DNA from: Poecilobothrus nobilitatus | Lineage: Eukaryota; Arthropoda; Insecta; Diptera; Dolichopodidae | Direction of reading: 5' to 3' | DNA length: 64,000 nt | Assembly (NCBI GenBank): GCA_947095535.1 | Contig: OX352772.1 | Span: forward strand, 313,668,018-313,732,017 | Shown: piece by piece, positions 44,501 through 50,840 of the stretch | How positions within the stretch are numbered: position 1 is the stretch's first letter | Layout of the letters: each line of letters begins with the position of its first letter | The notes under the pieces: model-generated | What the model saw: only the letters and a program-made list of their open reading frames with translations | Database searches by the model: none | What the model was told of the DNA's origin: nothing | Made by a program: the position numbers and the translations under genes

Positions 44501-44683
44501 GAAAATTAATAATACTTTTTTTTCTTTTTTTTTTTTTTTAGAGATCCAACTGAACTTGAAAAACCATCTGAAATGAATCAATCAGTAATTAGATTTTATC
44601 GGTTAGTGCAAGCAGCACGAGATGGCCAAGAACAACGTGATTGCTTGCGTTTACATCCGCAATGCTCTGTTAATACTGAATAA
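1..44683 (+). CDS. Osi2: Osiris-family protein, Osi2-like, nine exons, 5' partial
   Basis: Joining nine exons gives 2268 nt in one frame, i.e. 755 residues and TAA at 44681-44683; every junction is GT-AG and phase-consistent. Residues 121-140 carry the Osiris two-cysteine region (C130 and C138). An Asn-rich acidic stretch lies at about 205-268, and the segment around 270-345 (MPEMMFNGATFRVSPRS) reads like DUF1676. A hydrophobic segment at about 350-400 is followed by a His/Tyr-rich stretch. The remainder is Pro-rich, then a Gln-rich helix-like piece (610-647) and a C-terminal module with four cysteines. Osiris proteins are insect-specific secreted or endomembrane proteins linked to cuticle formation. 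The signal peptide must lie upstream of the window. The Osi2 name rests on the long C-terminal extension and on the Osiris neighbour; family membership is firmer than the number. No promoter is visible because the 5' end is missing. Confidence 0.82.
806..3599 (+). other. Intron 1 of the Osi2-like gene
   Basis: GT-AG intron of about 2.8 kb. It is AT-rich with homopolymer runs, and I see no repeat family, RNA gene or conserved-looking open segment in it. Confidence 0.8.
3600..3827 (+). CDS. Osi2: Osi2-like gene, exon 2 (DUF1676 core)
   Basis: The acceptor is AG at 3598-3599 after a T-rich tract; the donor is GT at 3828-3829. It encodes ITEMS such as KMPEMMFNGATFRVSPRS and KLELIPKQEIELRESGR, typical of the Osiris DUF1676 region just upstream of the hydrophobic segment. 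It enters in phase 1 and leaves in phase 1, with split codon CAA (Gln). Confidence 0.85.
3921..4174 (+). CDS. Osi2: Osi2-like gene, exon 3 (hydrophobic segment and His-rich stretch)
   Basis: The acceptor is AG at 3919-3920 and the donor GT at 4175-4176. The exon encodes a long hydrophobic run broken by Lys residues (about residues 350-400) that includes LPLVIGIGAAKK. This is the usual putative membrane or hydrophobic segment of Osiris proteins. It is followed by a cluster of His and Tyr residues. The preceding intron is only 93 nt. The exon ends in phase 0. Confidence 0.83.
5252..5658. mobile_element. Foldback/hairpin MITE-like element
   Basis: Two long imperfect inverted arms face each other around a short centre. 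The left arm (about 5252-5446) carries an outer aggtacattg-type end, then cgctatatatg, aagcgatg, ggcttcaaaaa, gggggcaac and agagccgtagcac. The right arm (about 5490-5658) carries their reverse complements in the opposite order. The inner half of each arm is the better conserved. No open reading frame lies inside. This is the architecture of a foldback or non-autonomous DNA transposon. The outer limits and target duplication are uncertain. Confidence 0.7.
6655..6706. repeat. (TG)n microsatellite
   Basis: Interrupted run of TG dinucleotides with occasional TA and TC units inside intron 3. Confidence 0.85.
7516..7676 (+). CDS. Osi2: Osi2-like gene, exon 4
   Basis: The acceptor is AG at 7514-7515 (tttttcag); the donor is GT at 7677-7678. 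It starts in phase 0 (TPVWPNEYSVTLPNGPE) and encodes a Pro/His-rich segment ending in Gly-Ser. It leaves in phase 2, and the split codon GAA is completed by exon 5. Codon use (A/T third positions, many CCA) matches the other exons. Confidence 0.8.
7677..9985 (+). other. Intron 4 of the Osi2-like gene
   Basis: GT-AG intron of about 2.3 kb. The segment at about 7920-8640 repeats the words attccat and ggaactta in both orientations and may be a decayed DNA element, but I could not define ends. Nothing else is recognisable. Confidence 0.7.
9986..10168 (+). CDS. Osi2: Osi2-like gene, exon 5
   Basis: The acceptor is AG at 9984-9985 (ttttcag) and the donor GT at 10169-10170. It encodes YLADNIHRNGQ, an acidic run, and WGLFNSLSGTTIPPPTSQ. 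It enters and leaves in phase 2, and the split codon AGT (Ser) continues into exon 6. It belongs to the Osiris-type C-terminal extension rather than the DUF1676 core. Confidence 0.78.
10277..10472 (+). CDS. Osi2: Osi2-like gene, exon 6
   Basis: The acceptor is AG at 10275-10276 after a long T run; the donor is GT at 10473-10474 (gcg|gtaagt). The intron before it is 108 nt. It encodes a Pro/Ala/His-rich segment with AAHIAAQYDP near its end, which may correspond to the short Osiris AQxLAY-like motif (inference). It leaves in phase 0 into a very long intron. Confidence 0.8.
12965..12999. repeat. (TA)n microsatellite
   Basis: Run of TA dinucleotides within intron 6. Confidence 0.85.
13686..13862 (-). 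mobile_element. tRNA-derived SINE copy
   Basis: Reverse-strand copy of the family seen most clearly at 29811-30024 and 35185-35376. From right to left it shows the A-box region (reverse complement of ggtggcctagtaggtaaga), a run like ataaaatacactgt, a degraded B box (gagttcgaatat), the cattatgac/cctgaaaagga tail words and the sequence tcacatttaagtgaca. It is diverged and has lost the terminal A run. Confidence 0.75.
14450..14514. repeat. (TA)n microsatellite
   Basis: Long, nearly perfect TA dinucleotide run in intron 6. Such arrays are often length-variable. Confidence 0.9.
15755..16990 (+). mobile_element. GTCC-family element (subfamily B) carrying a nested subfamily C insertion
   Basis: The left part (aacaaggtagaatac, then ggaaaatcaagagaaactttc) matches the subfamily B copy at 19905-20655. 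The right part (about 16740-16990: acaacattaattttttaaagagacctatc, tggtgtagaagtttt, ggacagaattaaactaatagg) matches its 3' end. Between about 15895 and 16735 lies subfamily C sequence that recurs at 23363-23953. The simplest reading is that C inserted into B. Confidence 0.6.
15976..16520 (+). repeat. Four tandem units of about 140 bp inside a subfamily C element
   Basis: Units start at about 15976, 16112, 16253 and 16395, each opening with ttcgaaRatatgc, then ttnggttttgggagttgtatgg and a GGTACCCGAACAACCA-like stretch. The paralogous element at 23363-23953 has only two such units (about 23509 and 23651). A (GGAC)n run follows at about 16556-16575. Confidence 0.75.
17150..18450 (+). mobile_element. 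GTCC-family element, subfamily B, with two tandem units of about 480 bp
   Basis: The words gaaattttgaggggctg, accttaacacac, aagttacag, atagcaaattttcaat, gccggagttatga and aacataccggtaaattt occur in order and then recur about 480 bp later; a third partial start is near 18279. The 3' part carries acggtgtagaagttttgtaaacagacggaca, shared with the copies at 21296 and 41764. No coding capacity is evident. Confidence 0.7.
18940..19430 (+). mobile_element. GTCC-family element, subfamily A, diverged
   Basis: It begins with ctcagggtataataaatttgc, contains a GTCC microsatellite at about 19049-19073, then acacgataattcc, and ends with gtatcctagagttgacacagtcaactatac. This is the same order as in the well-preserved copy at 48631-49672. 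Confidence 0.68.
19905..20655 (+). mobile_element. GTCC-family element, subfamily B, single-unit copy
   Basis: It starts near aacaaggcagaactttaaatcc, contains ttttaaggaaaccctatt and taccagagttg, and ends with acagaagttttatagacagg and cggatggacagaatc. This matches the subfamily B order with one internal unit. Confidence 0.62.
21296..21800 (+). mobile_element. GTCC-family element, subfamily B, shortened
   Basis: It begins aacaagaaatgaaaaaaacc and contains acataacggtaaa and acggtgtagaaattttataaac. It ends in cagacagacagacggacggacagagttaaactaatagg, the family 3' end with its GGAC run. It is internally deleted relative to 17150-18450. Confidence 0.6.
22112..22214 (-). mobile_element. tRNA-derived SINE copy, internally deleted
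   Basis: It carries the reverse complement of the SINE 3' word (cacataaatgtgacaagga), then jumps to the reverse complement of gaggcctccgtggcttagtgg with ctgtaaa. The B-box and tail segment between these blocks is missing. Confidence 0.65.
23363..23953 (+). mobile_element. GTCC-family element, subfamily C, two-unit copy
   Basis: It opens with aagtaacagtcgatgtaaccg and tataccctacacc and closes with tataccctatacttaatgtgtagggtata, so taccctacac and gtgtagggta form inverted terminal words. Two tandem units lie at about 23509 and 23651. The 3' end shares atcgctaaatcgactc and cgcttccttttggtggttac with the copy near 16580-16710. Confidence 0.7.
24073..24200 (+). mobile_element. tRNA-derived SINE copy, 5' truncated
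   Basis: It starts inside the B box (tcgaattcaacacacgtcg). The tail words ttacgacatgtacagcc, cctgaaaaggaaagactgtgtaa and acatttatgtggcaggga follow, ending in an A run. 5' truncation and the A-rich end suit retrotransposition. Confidence 0.72.
24340..24665 (+). mobile_element. GTCC-family element, subfamily A fragment
   Basis: It has attcgaccagtccgc, acgataacttgaaaaataataaagg, gagtagctaccata and the family end gggtatcctataattgacatagtcaactata. The GTCC run itself is reduced to a single unit. Confidence 0.58.
27771..27923 (+). repeat. Tandem duplication, period about 84 bp
   Basis: A unit starting tgtcaaggcaaattt and ending ctgttaaaaaatctgtaat occurs at 27771-27837 and again at 27855-27923, with small differences. 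Confidence 0.75.
29672..30560 (+). mobile_element. GTCC-family element, subfamily B, interrupted by a SINE
   Basis: The left end (aacaaggtagtatgtcaaacc, ggtttttaaagc) is followed by the SINE at 29811-30024. Subfamily B words then resume (cacaggtggcaatattacagg, aaggtaattttttgaatttttgaccc, gtgtagaagttttgtaaacagatggacag). Confidence 0.55.
29811..30024 (+). mobile_element. tRNA-derived SINE copy, near full length
   Basis: The head is tRNA-like, with an RNA polymerase III A box (tggtctagtgggtaa) and B box (gggttcgaatcc). A non-tRNA body follows (cgtaagagttattccaccttacgac, acagccacgcctgaaaagga, gtaatttcctgt, acatttatgtgg) and then a poly(A) tail. The body contains a short cttacgac/gtcgtaag-type inverted pair. 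This head, body and tail order defines a SINE, and related copies lie at seven other places in the window. Confidence 0.88.
31223..32040 (-). mobile_element. GTCC-family composite element (A-type head joined to B-type body)
   Basis: The left part is subfamily A-like: tttatacccatacg, gggtataataaaatt, ctagatataccttcaaaggtatggatcgg, then GTCC repeats at about 31356-31376 followed by gcacgctaactcaaaaac. The right part (about 31600-31980) is the reverse complement of subfamily B words (acggtaaattaagacacc, aaacacctgtaac, gaaaatttgg). It shows that the subfamilies share a modular layout. Confidence 0.6.
33170..33283 (+). CDS. Osi2: Osi2-like gene, exon 7
   Basis: The acceptor is AG at 33168-33169 (atatttcag) and the donor GT at 33284-33285 (cag|gtgagaa). 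It is phase 0 on both sides. It encodes a Gln/Ala/Lys-rich, helix-prone piece (VQRAQAKVKEALRIQNEQ) that reads naturally from exon 6 (QYDPALHQHA). An ATG at 33143 lies in frame just before the acceptor, but I prefer splicing because of the strong site and the phase fit. Confidence 0.8.
33557..33741 (+). CDS. Osi2: Osi2-like gene, exon 8 (first half of the Cys module)
   Basis: The acceptor is AG at 33555-33556 after a T tract; the donor is GT at 33742-33743 (ag|gtgagt). It encodes PKGYDPFYTPILEKMDKIF, then two cysteines in YCKERLVCSMYKNP, and SPHSNFISAELS. It leaves in phase 2 (AG). Exon 9 (A...) completes this as Arg; the candidate alternative exon at 54011 (T...) would complete it as Ser. Confidence 0.85.
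35185..35376 (+). mobile_element. tRNA-derived SINE copy with intact target-site duplication
   Basis: Complete head (gggcctcggtaacctagtgggtaaga), B box (ggattcgaatcc), the body words of the family and a poly(A) tail. A direct repeat aacttctca flanks it at 35175-35183 and 35375-35383, the signature of target-primed retrotransposition and of a fairly recent insertion. Confidence 0.9.
36100..36238 (-). mobile_element. tRNA-derived SINE copy, reverse strand, with target-site duplication
   Basis: Reverse complement of the SINE. It runs from the tail word (cctttccttttcaggcgtggct) through gtcgtaag and tacagcatac to the A-box head (gagccgcggtgatctagtgggcaaga). The direct repeat atgaatagtt occurs at 36076-36085 and 36239-36248, marking the insertion. 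Confidence 0.83.
40623..41034 (+). mobile_element. GTCC-family element, subfamily A, short copy
   Basis: It is framed by perfect 14-bp subterminal inverted repeats, atacccgtatgaac at 40626-40639 and its complement at 40976-40989. It shares gtcaaaggtatggatcggctc and the right end ctctactgcactcttcctcg-type sequence with the copy at 48631-49672. The GTCC run and most of the internal units are deleted. Confidence 0.78.
41261..41340 (+). repeat. Four tandem 20-bp units
   Basis: Units of the form atgaaagctaatttnaaatt start at 41261, 41281, 41301 and 41321, each differing by one to three bases. Confidence 0.88.
41764..42415 (+). mobile_element. GTCC-family element, subfamily B
   Basis: It starts aacaaggtagaatgtaaac and gtttttaaaagctcac, the same left end as near 17180. 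It contains gagccttaatagctcctaaac and gtagctctgtaatgaatgg, and ends acggtatagaagttttgtaaacagacgg plus agagtgaaattaat. Confidence 0.68.
43840..44085 (+). pseudogene. Fossil of a non-LTR retrotransposon (LINE) reverse transcriptase C-terminus
   Basis: In one frame (43840 onward) the translation reads CLDKIQNRAIHLIGHPN, matching the LDxxQnrAiRLIGdp motif that follows the reverse transcriptase domain in many insect LINEs. About 140 bp further on, after a frame change, RTSQLWNPISALVFP matches the RTSxLWNsLP..vFP motif near the end of the same proteins. A stop codon and a frameshift separate the two. No 5' ORF or poly(A) tail is visible, so this is a dead 5'-truncated fragment inside intron 8. Confidence 0.75.
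44542..44683 (+). CDS. Osi2: Osi2-like gene, exon 9 (terminal; second half of the Cys module)
   Basis: The acceptor is AG at 44540-44541, after a long T run; using the AG two bases later would give an immediate stop. It encodes DPTELEKPSEMNQSV, RFYRLVQAARDGQEQRDC and a final HPQC before the C-terminal tail, then TAA. The two cysteines here probably pair with those of exon 8 (inference). A TA tract and AATAAA at 44889-44894 follow in the likely 3' UTR. Confidence 0.87.
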
Positions 44684-44736
44684 TTTTTTTTCTTTTTTTA
44701 AATATATAAATATATTATATTTTATACTTTATAAAG

Positions 44737-44774
<38 letters not shown>

Positions 44775-46822
44775 CTTTAAACAATTTTGTAATTATCTAT
44801 GTAATGTGTGTTCAAAATTGTTTTATAATAGTAAAAAAAAAAAACAAAACACAGTCACATTATTTAATGGCAAATACAGACAATTCAAAATAAAAGTGAA
44901 AAAAAAAAAAAAAATAATTAAATAATAATTAAAAAAACAAAATATTTCCATTTCAATAATTGAATTAATTTTTTTTGTAAATATTAAAGAAAAAAAATAC
45001 TTATTTTAATTAATTTTTAAATGAAACAATTTTAAATATCATAATATTTAAAAAAAAGAAAAAAAAAAACTATTGTTATTTTGTATTGTAAATAATTTTG
45101 TTATTTTATTAATTTATTATTAATTAATTAAATTTAAGAGTATAAATTTAAAAAGAAAATCATTATAGATATTTATGCAAAACTTGTGGTTTCTAAATAA
45201 TTGAGAATTGAAAAAAAAAAAAATAATAAAAATAAGTAAAATGAAACTAAATGAGGTGTAGGAAAATTAATTTAAAATAAAATTAAATTAAATTTTTATT
45301 TTTAAATATTTATTATTTAAATCATATTAATTATAATTTTCTTAATTGAAAATATTTAAAAATTCTAAAAAAAAATATATTTGAGTAATTTAGTCAAAAT
45401 TTTATAATTAAAATAAAGAGCGAAAAATATGTATTAGCTCTTTTTTTTTTTTTTTTTAAACATTATTTAAAATTAATTTATTATTTACCTCTTAACTTAA
45501 TTTAAATATTTAGTTATACTTTTATAGTTTTTTTTTTGTTTTTATATTTAAACTTTTATTTATTTACTTTTAAAATAATCTTTTAATCTAAAATTAATTA
45601 TTTACGGCGCAATTTATTTTATAATATTTATTATCGTGTTTTTATGATATACATATCTTTTTTACTTTCAGAAAAAATATTTCTAAATTAAGTGCAAGCA
45701 TTTTTTTTTTAAATGCAAGATTTCCTTTTTAGTTACAAGTATTTTTTTTTTTTATTTAGAACTTTTAGGAACTTTTTTCATTTAAGCTCAAAAAATCATT
45801 GTTAAATGTTAATTGACCTTTATTTTAATAAAAGTTTGATTATGATTGAAAGTGTATTGTTTCAAATTTTATAAAAATAAAACCTATCATATACATATGT
45901 GTTATAAGCTGTTTAAAAATTTTTTAAAAATTAATATAAATAAAATTATATAATTACATTATAAAATTATATAATTAACTTATAACAAATTACGAAAATT
46001 TGAAAAATAAAAGAAACTTGTATTTGAAAAGAAAAAGAAATTTTTGCACTTAAAAGCGAAAACATCCACTTAGAGTGGAAATCCTTTTTCAATCGTATAT
46101 TAAAGATAACTGTGTTTAAAAAAAAATTTAAAAATCTTATTTATAGAATGAGTGTATTATAGGAACTTCAACATATGTAATATAATAGTGAGCTTTTCTC
46201 TCTGAATTATGTAGCATGCCCATCAATTCATATAAACTATAATAATATCTAAAATAAAATTTCAGTTTTTAACAATACAATTTATGCAAAACGACAACTC
46301 GTACAAAATCAAACATTTTGTTTATCAAAATATCAAATTTTTTTTTTTTTTTGTTAATAACTAAATTTTTATTTTTACTCTTAACGTCTTAAATCATTAA
46401 TTAAGACAGTATCATAAAAATTTAATTTGTTTTAAATTTTCTAAATCTTATTTGTATATTATGTAATATATAAAGTATTATATAATACATAAAGTATTAA
46501 TTTTATTAAAATCCCGATTCCCGATATTTGAACCGTCAATCATTCACTTTTTTATTCAATAATTTAATACATACATACACAGCTGATGTTAAAAGAACAA
46601 AATAAGCAAAATAAAGAGAGAAAGTGTTAAAGTGTTCCCAGTGTTTTTAAATAATTTTTGCAAAAATTTTAACACATCCACTATAAATAAATTAAAATAT
46701 TTATTGCTTCTTAACATTTTTACATTTAACAAAAAATTTTACTATGTATAATTTTATATTTAACAAAAACTTTTAAACTTTTACAAAAATAATTGAATAT
46801 TTTTTTTAACTTACTTATATAC
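44684..46822 (+). other. 3' UTR of the Osi2-like gene and AT-rich flank
   Basis: Contains a (TA)n run at about 44745-44775 and a candidate polyadenylation signal at 44889-44894. It is otherwise low-complexity AT-rich sequence with no recognised gene or repeat family. Confidence 0.6.
44889..44894 (+). promoter_or_regulatory. Candidate polyadenylation signal of the Osi2-like gene
   Basis: AATAAA about 206 bp after the stop codon at 44681-44683. AATAAA is frequent by chance in this AT-rich DNA. Confidence 0.4.
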
Positions 46823-46824
46823 TA

Positions 46825-47701
46825 AAGGGTTTTCCAATTTGAGTGATATGATTTCTTTTCAAAAAAAAAACACACTAATTGTTAAGGAAATTCAAATGTT
46901 TTTTATTTAATGTGAAGTACAATCGATACAATTAAGTTCTCAATAAAACGTCATTCAAATGGCGTCCACGACTGTTTTTCAGGAAAGAATTTGATGAACC
47001 TAATTTTCGAGCACTTTTTCTACTAAATCAAGTCGTATGTCATGAATAGCACGTTCAATATTGACTTCTAAAGCTTAAAGAGAGTCTGGTTTATTGCTAA
47101 AGATCAATGACTTCAAATAACCCAACAAGAAATAGTCTAATGGTGTTAAATCACAACTTCTTGGAGGTCATTCAATGTCACAATTTCTTGAAATAATCGA
47201 ATCTCCAAAGTTTTCTCGCAATAATTCGGTTCGGCCCGTCTTGTTGAAACCAGATGTTGTCAAGATCAACTTCATCCAATTTCGGCCATAAAAAGTTGGT
47301 TATCATCGATCTATACCGCTCTCTATTGACAGTAACGGTGTTACTAGCTTCATTTCAAAAGAAGTACGAACGGATGATTCCACCAGACCAAAAACCACAA
47401 CATACTGTCAATTTAGGTGAATGAAATGATTGTTCATGAATAATTTGTGGATTTTCTTCGCACCAGAATCGACAGTTTTGTTTATTTACCGTTTTGTTTA
47501 TTTACGAAAAGTTGCAATTAAAGAACTATTATTTTGATAATGAAATTGAATAATTTGTAAACGTTGTTCTTGCGTATATCTCTCCATGATGAAATTGTAA
47601 ACATTACTGAATACAATGAAAAAAAATGACAGATCATGACATACTACAAATGACCGAAACGTCACTTATAGAAATCATATCACTTAAATTGGAAAACCCT
47701 T
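46825..47701 (-). mobile_element. Tc1/mariner-type transposon, internally deleted
   Basis: The ends are nearly identical inverted repeats of about 30 bp (aagggttttccaatttgagtgatatgatttct on the left, differing by one base on the right). They are bordered by TA at 46823-46824 and 47702-47703, the target duplication of the Tc1/mariner (IS630) superfamily. The length of 877 bp is short of the usual 1.2-1.4 kb. The interior holds a broken transposase on the reverse strand. Confidence 0.92.
46945..47587 (-). pseudogene. Broken Tc1/mariner transposase
   Basis: The reverse-strand ATG at 47587 opens a helix-turn-helix-type start (MERYTQEQRLQIIQFHYQN). A deletion then removes everything up to NKQNCRFWCEENPQ, including the first catalytic Asp region. 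Further on, LDEVDLDNIWFQQDG (second Asp) and PPRSCDLTPLDYFL (third acidic position region) are visible but in different frames. The C-terminal part (NIERAIHDIRLDLVEKVLEN) is recognisable. Several frameshifts and stops make it inactive; it could only be mobilised in trans. Confidence 0.85.
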
Positions 47702-48630
47702 TATTATATTTATTAAATATAACATAATATGTGTGTGTAGGTACTAAATGTTATTAAAAATCGAATAAATTAATATAAAATAAAATGAAATTATTTAATT
47801 TTTTTAATTTCAAAATAAAAACAACTAAAACTTAATGTTGCATGCATCAAAAAAAAAAAGAAAAAACTTAACCTAAAATTATTTTTTATGAAAAAAAATA
47901 AATAAAGAGATGAAAATGAAATAGTCATTTAAGTTAAATGAAAATAAAAATAATTTTGTATTAAAAAAAAATTTTAATTCTAAATTAAAAAAAATTATTT
48001 TTATTAAATAATTAAGAAAAAAATGTTAACTCTTTAATTAAGAAAATAGTTACCTATATAATATGTAATTTAAATTAAATCATTTAAGTTGTTAATTGTT
48101 TAAAAAAAATAAAAAAATAGGTAAAATCAGCTTTTTTATATGTACATAAATTATGCTTTGCTTAACCATACAAGTATTTAAATCTTAAATATTATAATTT
48201 TAAAAAGAAAAAACTTTATTATATACTTCAAATTTTTTTTTATTTATATATTTATTTATATGTAAATTATTTATTTAATTATTTATTAAATTAATTATTT
48301 ATTTATTTATTTATTATTTAAAATATATGCTCTTTAATTGTTTTTTTTTTTTATTCCCATTTATAGTTTTCGTAATAATTTAAAAATAAATTAGAAATTT
48401 TTTCTTTACTGAAAATTTAAAATTTTTTATTAAATTATATTTAAAAAAAAAAAAAAAATAAATAAAGGGGCTAGGGCAATTAAATAAATTAAAATTAGTA
48501 TGTGTTAAAAGGATTAAATAAATTATTTATATAATATAACAAAAAAAAAAAAATGGTTAGTTATATAAAAAAAAAAAAATAACTTTAGTTTTACTTTTAA
48601 ATATGTTTTTTTTAATATCTTTTCTTATAT

Positions 48631-49672
48631 TTATACCCGTATGAACTATGTTCAAGGGTATAATAAATTTGCCATTACGTTTGTGACACCTTAAAGGAGC
48701 GGAGCTAGATATAGTGTCAAAGGTATGGATCGGCTCAGAATCGAATTCTGAGTCGATTAAGCCATGTACGTTCGTCCGTCCGTCCGTCCGTCCGTCCGCA
48801 CGATAACTCAAAAAATAAAGGAGCTAGGAGGCTGAAATTTTTTTTACGGCACTTTTGTAAAATTGTTAGTTTTGCTATTTAAATCCAACATTTTCGGTCG
48901 GCGGGTTCGAGTAGCTGCCATACAACTTCTATCTTTATATAGAAATAACTTAGTATCTATTCAAGCTAGGTTTCTGAAATTTTGCAAATGATGATTAAGT
49001 TTTATGGCAACAACTTCTGTAAAATTTGATTGTGGTGGTGCGGCGGGTTCGGGTAGCTGCCATACAACTTCTCCGTTTAAATGAGAATAACTCAGTGTCA
49101 ATTGAAGCTAGGAACCTGAAATTTAGTAAAGAGGTGTCGAGTTATAGGCCAACAACTTTTGTAAAATTTGGTTGGTCTAGAGCAGCCGGTTCAGGCTTCT
49201 TGCACCTCTTCGAACTTAATAAAGCTAGGCGCCTGAAATCTTGCAATAGATGATCAAATTTTATGGCAACCACTTTTGAAAAATTTGGTTGTTGTGGTGC
49301 GACGGGGTCGGGTAGCTGCCATACAACTTATCCGTTTAAATGAGAATAACTCAGTGTCTATTGAAGTTAGGAACCTGAAATTTAGTAAAGAGGTGTCGAG
49401 TTATAGGCCAACAACTTTTGTAAAATTTGGTTGGTCTAGAGCAGCCGGTTCAGGCTTCTTGCACCTCTTGGAACTTAATGAAGCTAGGCGCAATAGATTC
49501 AGGTAGCTGTCATACAACTCCACAATTTACATAAATATATCTCTGTAGTTCGGTACTAAAACATCTGAATGTTTTTAAAAGATGATCAAGTTTTATAGAA
49601 ACAGGATATATTACGTTCATACGGGTATCCCAGAGTTAACACAGTCTACTCTACTGCACTCTTCCTCGTTTT
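48631..49672 (+). mobile_element. GTCC-family element, subfamily A, long copy (Helentron-associated type)
   Basis: Perfect 14-bp subterminal inverted repeats (atacccgtatgaac at 48633-48646, complement at 49614-49627) frame the element. A GTCC microsatellite at about 48771-48800 is followed by gcacgataactcaaaaaataaagg. Internal units related to aagctaggaacctgaaattt repeat downstream. Subterminal inverted repeats plus a (GTCY)n tract are described for mini-me/DINE-1-type Helentron-associated elements of Diptera, so that class is the best guess. No Rep/helicase coding is present. Confidence 0.75.
49040..49500 (+). repeat. Tandem duplication with 259-bp period inside the GTCC element
   Basis: The block starting gggtagctgccatacaactt at 49051 recurs at 49310, and the sequence through tagagcagccggttcaggcttcttgcacctctt is nearly identical in both. 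Both copies keep a short open frame, but this follows from the duplication and is not evidence of coding. Confidence 0.85.
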
Positions 49673-49784
49673 AAAATCAATTTAAATTTTTTTTTTGTTT
49701 TTTATAATTTGTTTATTTTATATTTTTTATATATAAGAAAATATCTTTATAATTCTTTCAAAATTAAAATGTTACTTATAAAAT

Positions 49785-49970
49785 GGGGCCTAGTGGATAA
49801 GAGTGTAAGTAATACGTTGTAAACACCGAGGGAGTGTGGATTCGAATATGTTCACACACATTGTAAAAATAATTTCTCCTCCTTATGACATTTACAGCCA
49901 CGCCTGAAAAGAAAAGGTTGTGTAATTTCCTTCTTACATTTATGTGCAGAGGAATAAACTAAAAAAAAAA
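49785..49970 (+). mobile_element. tRNA-derived SINE copy, diverged
   Basis: The A-box region (tggggcctagtggataagag), a damaged B box (ggattcgaatatgttc), body words (ccttatgacatttacagccacgcctgaaaag, gtgtaatttcc, acatttatgtgc) and a terminal A run are all in family order. Confidence 0.8.
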
Positions 49971-50149
49971 CCAAAAGAACGTGCAAATAACATTTCAATT
50001 TATTTCCTCTAGGCCTAATAGAATTCTAATATTTTATAAAAAGTTAATTTTGAAAAGAAAAAACAAAACGAATAACTTTTATTTAAGAATGGAATATATA
50101 AAATCTGTCTGTCTATTATTTTAACTAGAATTTTAACTAAAGTTCAATA

Positions 50150-50840
50150 TAAAGTTTTTATTATAAATGTATAAATGTTTTTTAGCTCGTAGTGTTAATT
50201 TCCCTACGATTAAAATTGGCCTAGTTGATTCTCCCCCAATGAAAAATTGTGGCTAAATTTAGTGATAAGGAAGTGAAATTATCTTTTCGCGATAATGAAA
50301 ATTAAAAGGAACGTTAGTGGAAGACAGATTCTTGAGGAACACCCACATTAATTTTAAATTGGTCGGATGAGTGACTATCAATCAAAATCGAATTGACAGA
50401 TTTTTACCTGTACGGTCTAACATGAATTAAATTCCTACTATTTAAATATTTCAAAAACCTTCTATATATTACTTACCTTGAAGATGGAAACTACTACTAC
50501 CTTGAAGATGGAATGTGATTTCAATAGGTTGACAGTTGAAGAAACCGATTTTATTGCTTTTTTAAGAATAAGATGAATGTGTTAAGTTTTCCACTGATAG
50601 TGTATCTACCCGAAGATAGGGAAAGTTGAAAAATATGGCGCATGGGCTTAGCATTGCAGGAATAATGTTTTCTTAAAACTGTACTTCTAATGCTATCAGG
50701 AGCTGCTGGCTTTTTTATATATCTAGATTTTTCAGGCTTTGAAAACTGCAAAGTTCTAAAAGGAAATTTACTTATGAGGCAGTCAACTACTGAAAAAATT
50801 GCAGGACTCTGTGATGACTGAGGAAGTGACTAGTTAGATG
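50150..50840. other. Unassigned, less AT-biased segment
   Basis: This stretch has more even base composition than its surroundings and a 66-codon open frame on the reverse strand (50551-50751) rich in Ser, Lys and Arg. I recognise no domain in it. It may be a decayed mobile element or gene fragment. No splice or start evidence supports a gene. Confidence 0.3.

Larger units (their letters stand above)
33742..44541 (+). other. Intron 8 of the Osi2-like gene, about 10.8 kb
   Basis: GT-AG intron. It contains SINEs at 35185-35376 and 36100-36238, GTCC-family elements at 40623-41034 and 41764-42415, a 20-bp tandem array at 41261-41340 and a LINE fossil at about 43840-44085. Stretches 36900-40600 and 42450-43800 show nothing I can name. 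Confidence 0.75.

Noticed and set aside
49026..49506. Two similar 75-codon ORFs in tandem, with a related ORF at 53192-53554 on the reverse strand
   Set aside because: They lie inside copies of the GTCC-family element and recur because of the 259-bp duplication. The frame is not kept in other copies, so coding is not supported.
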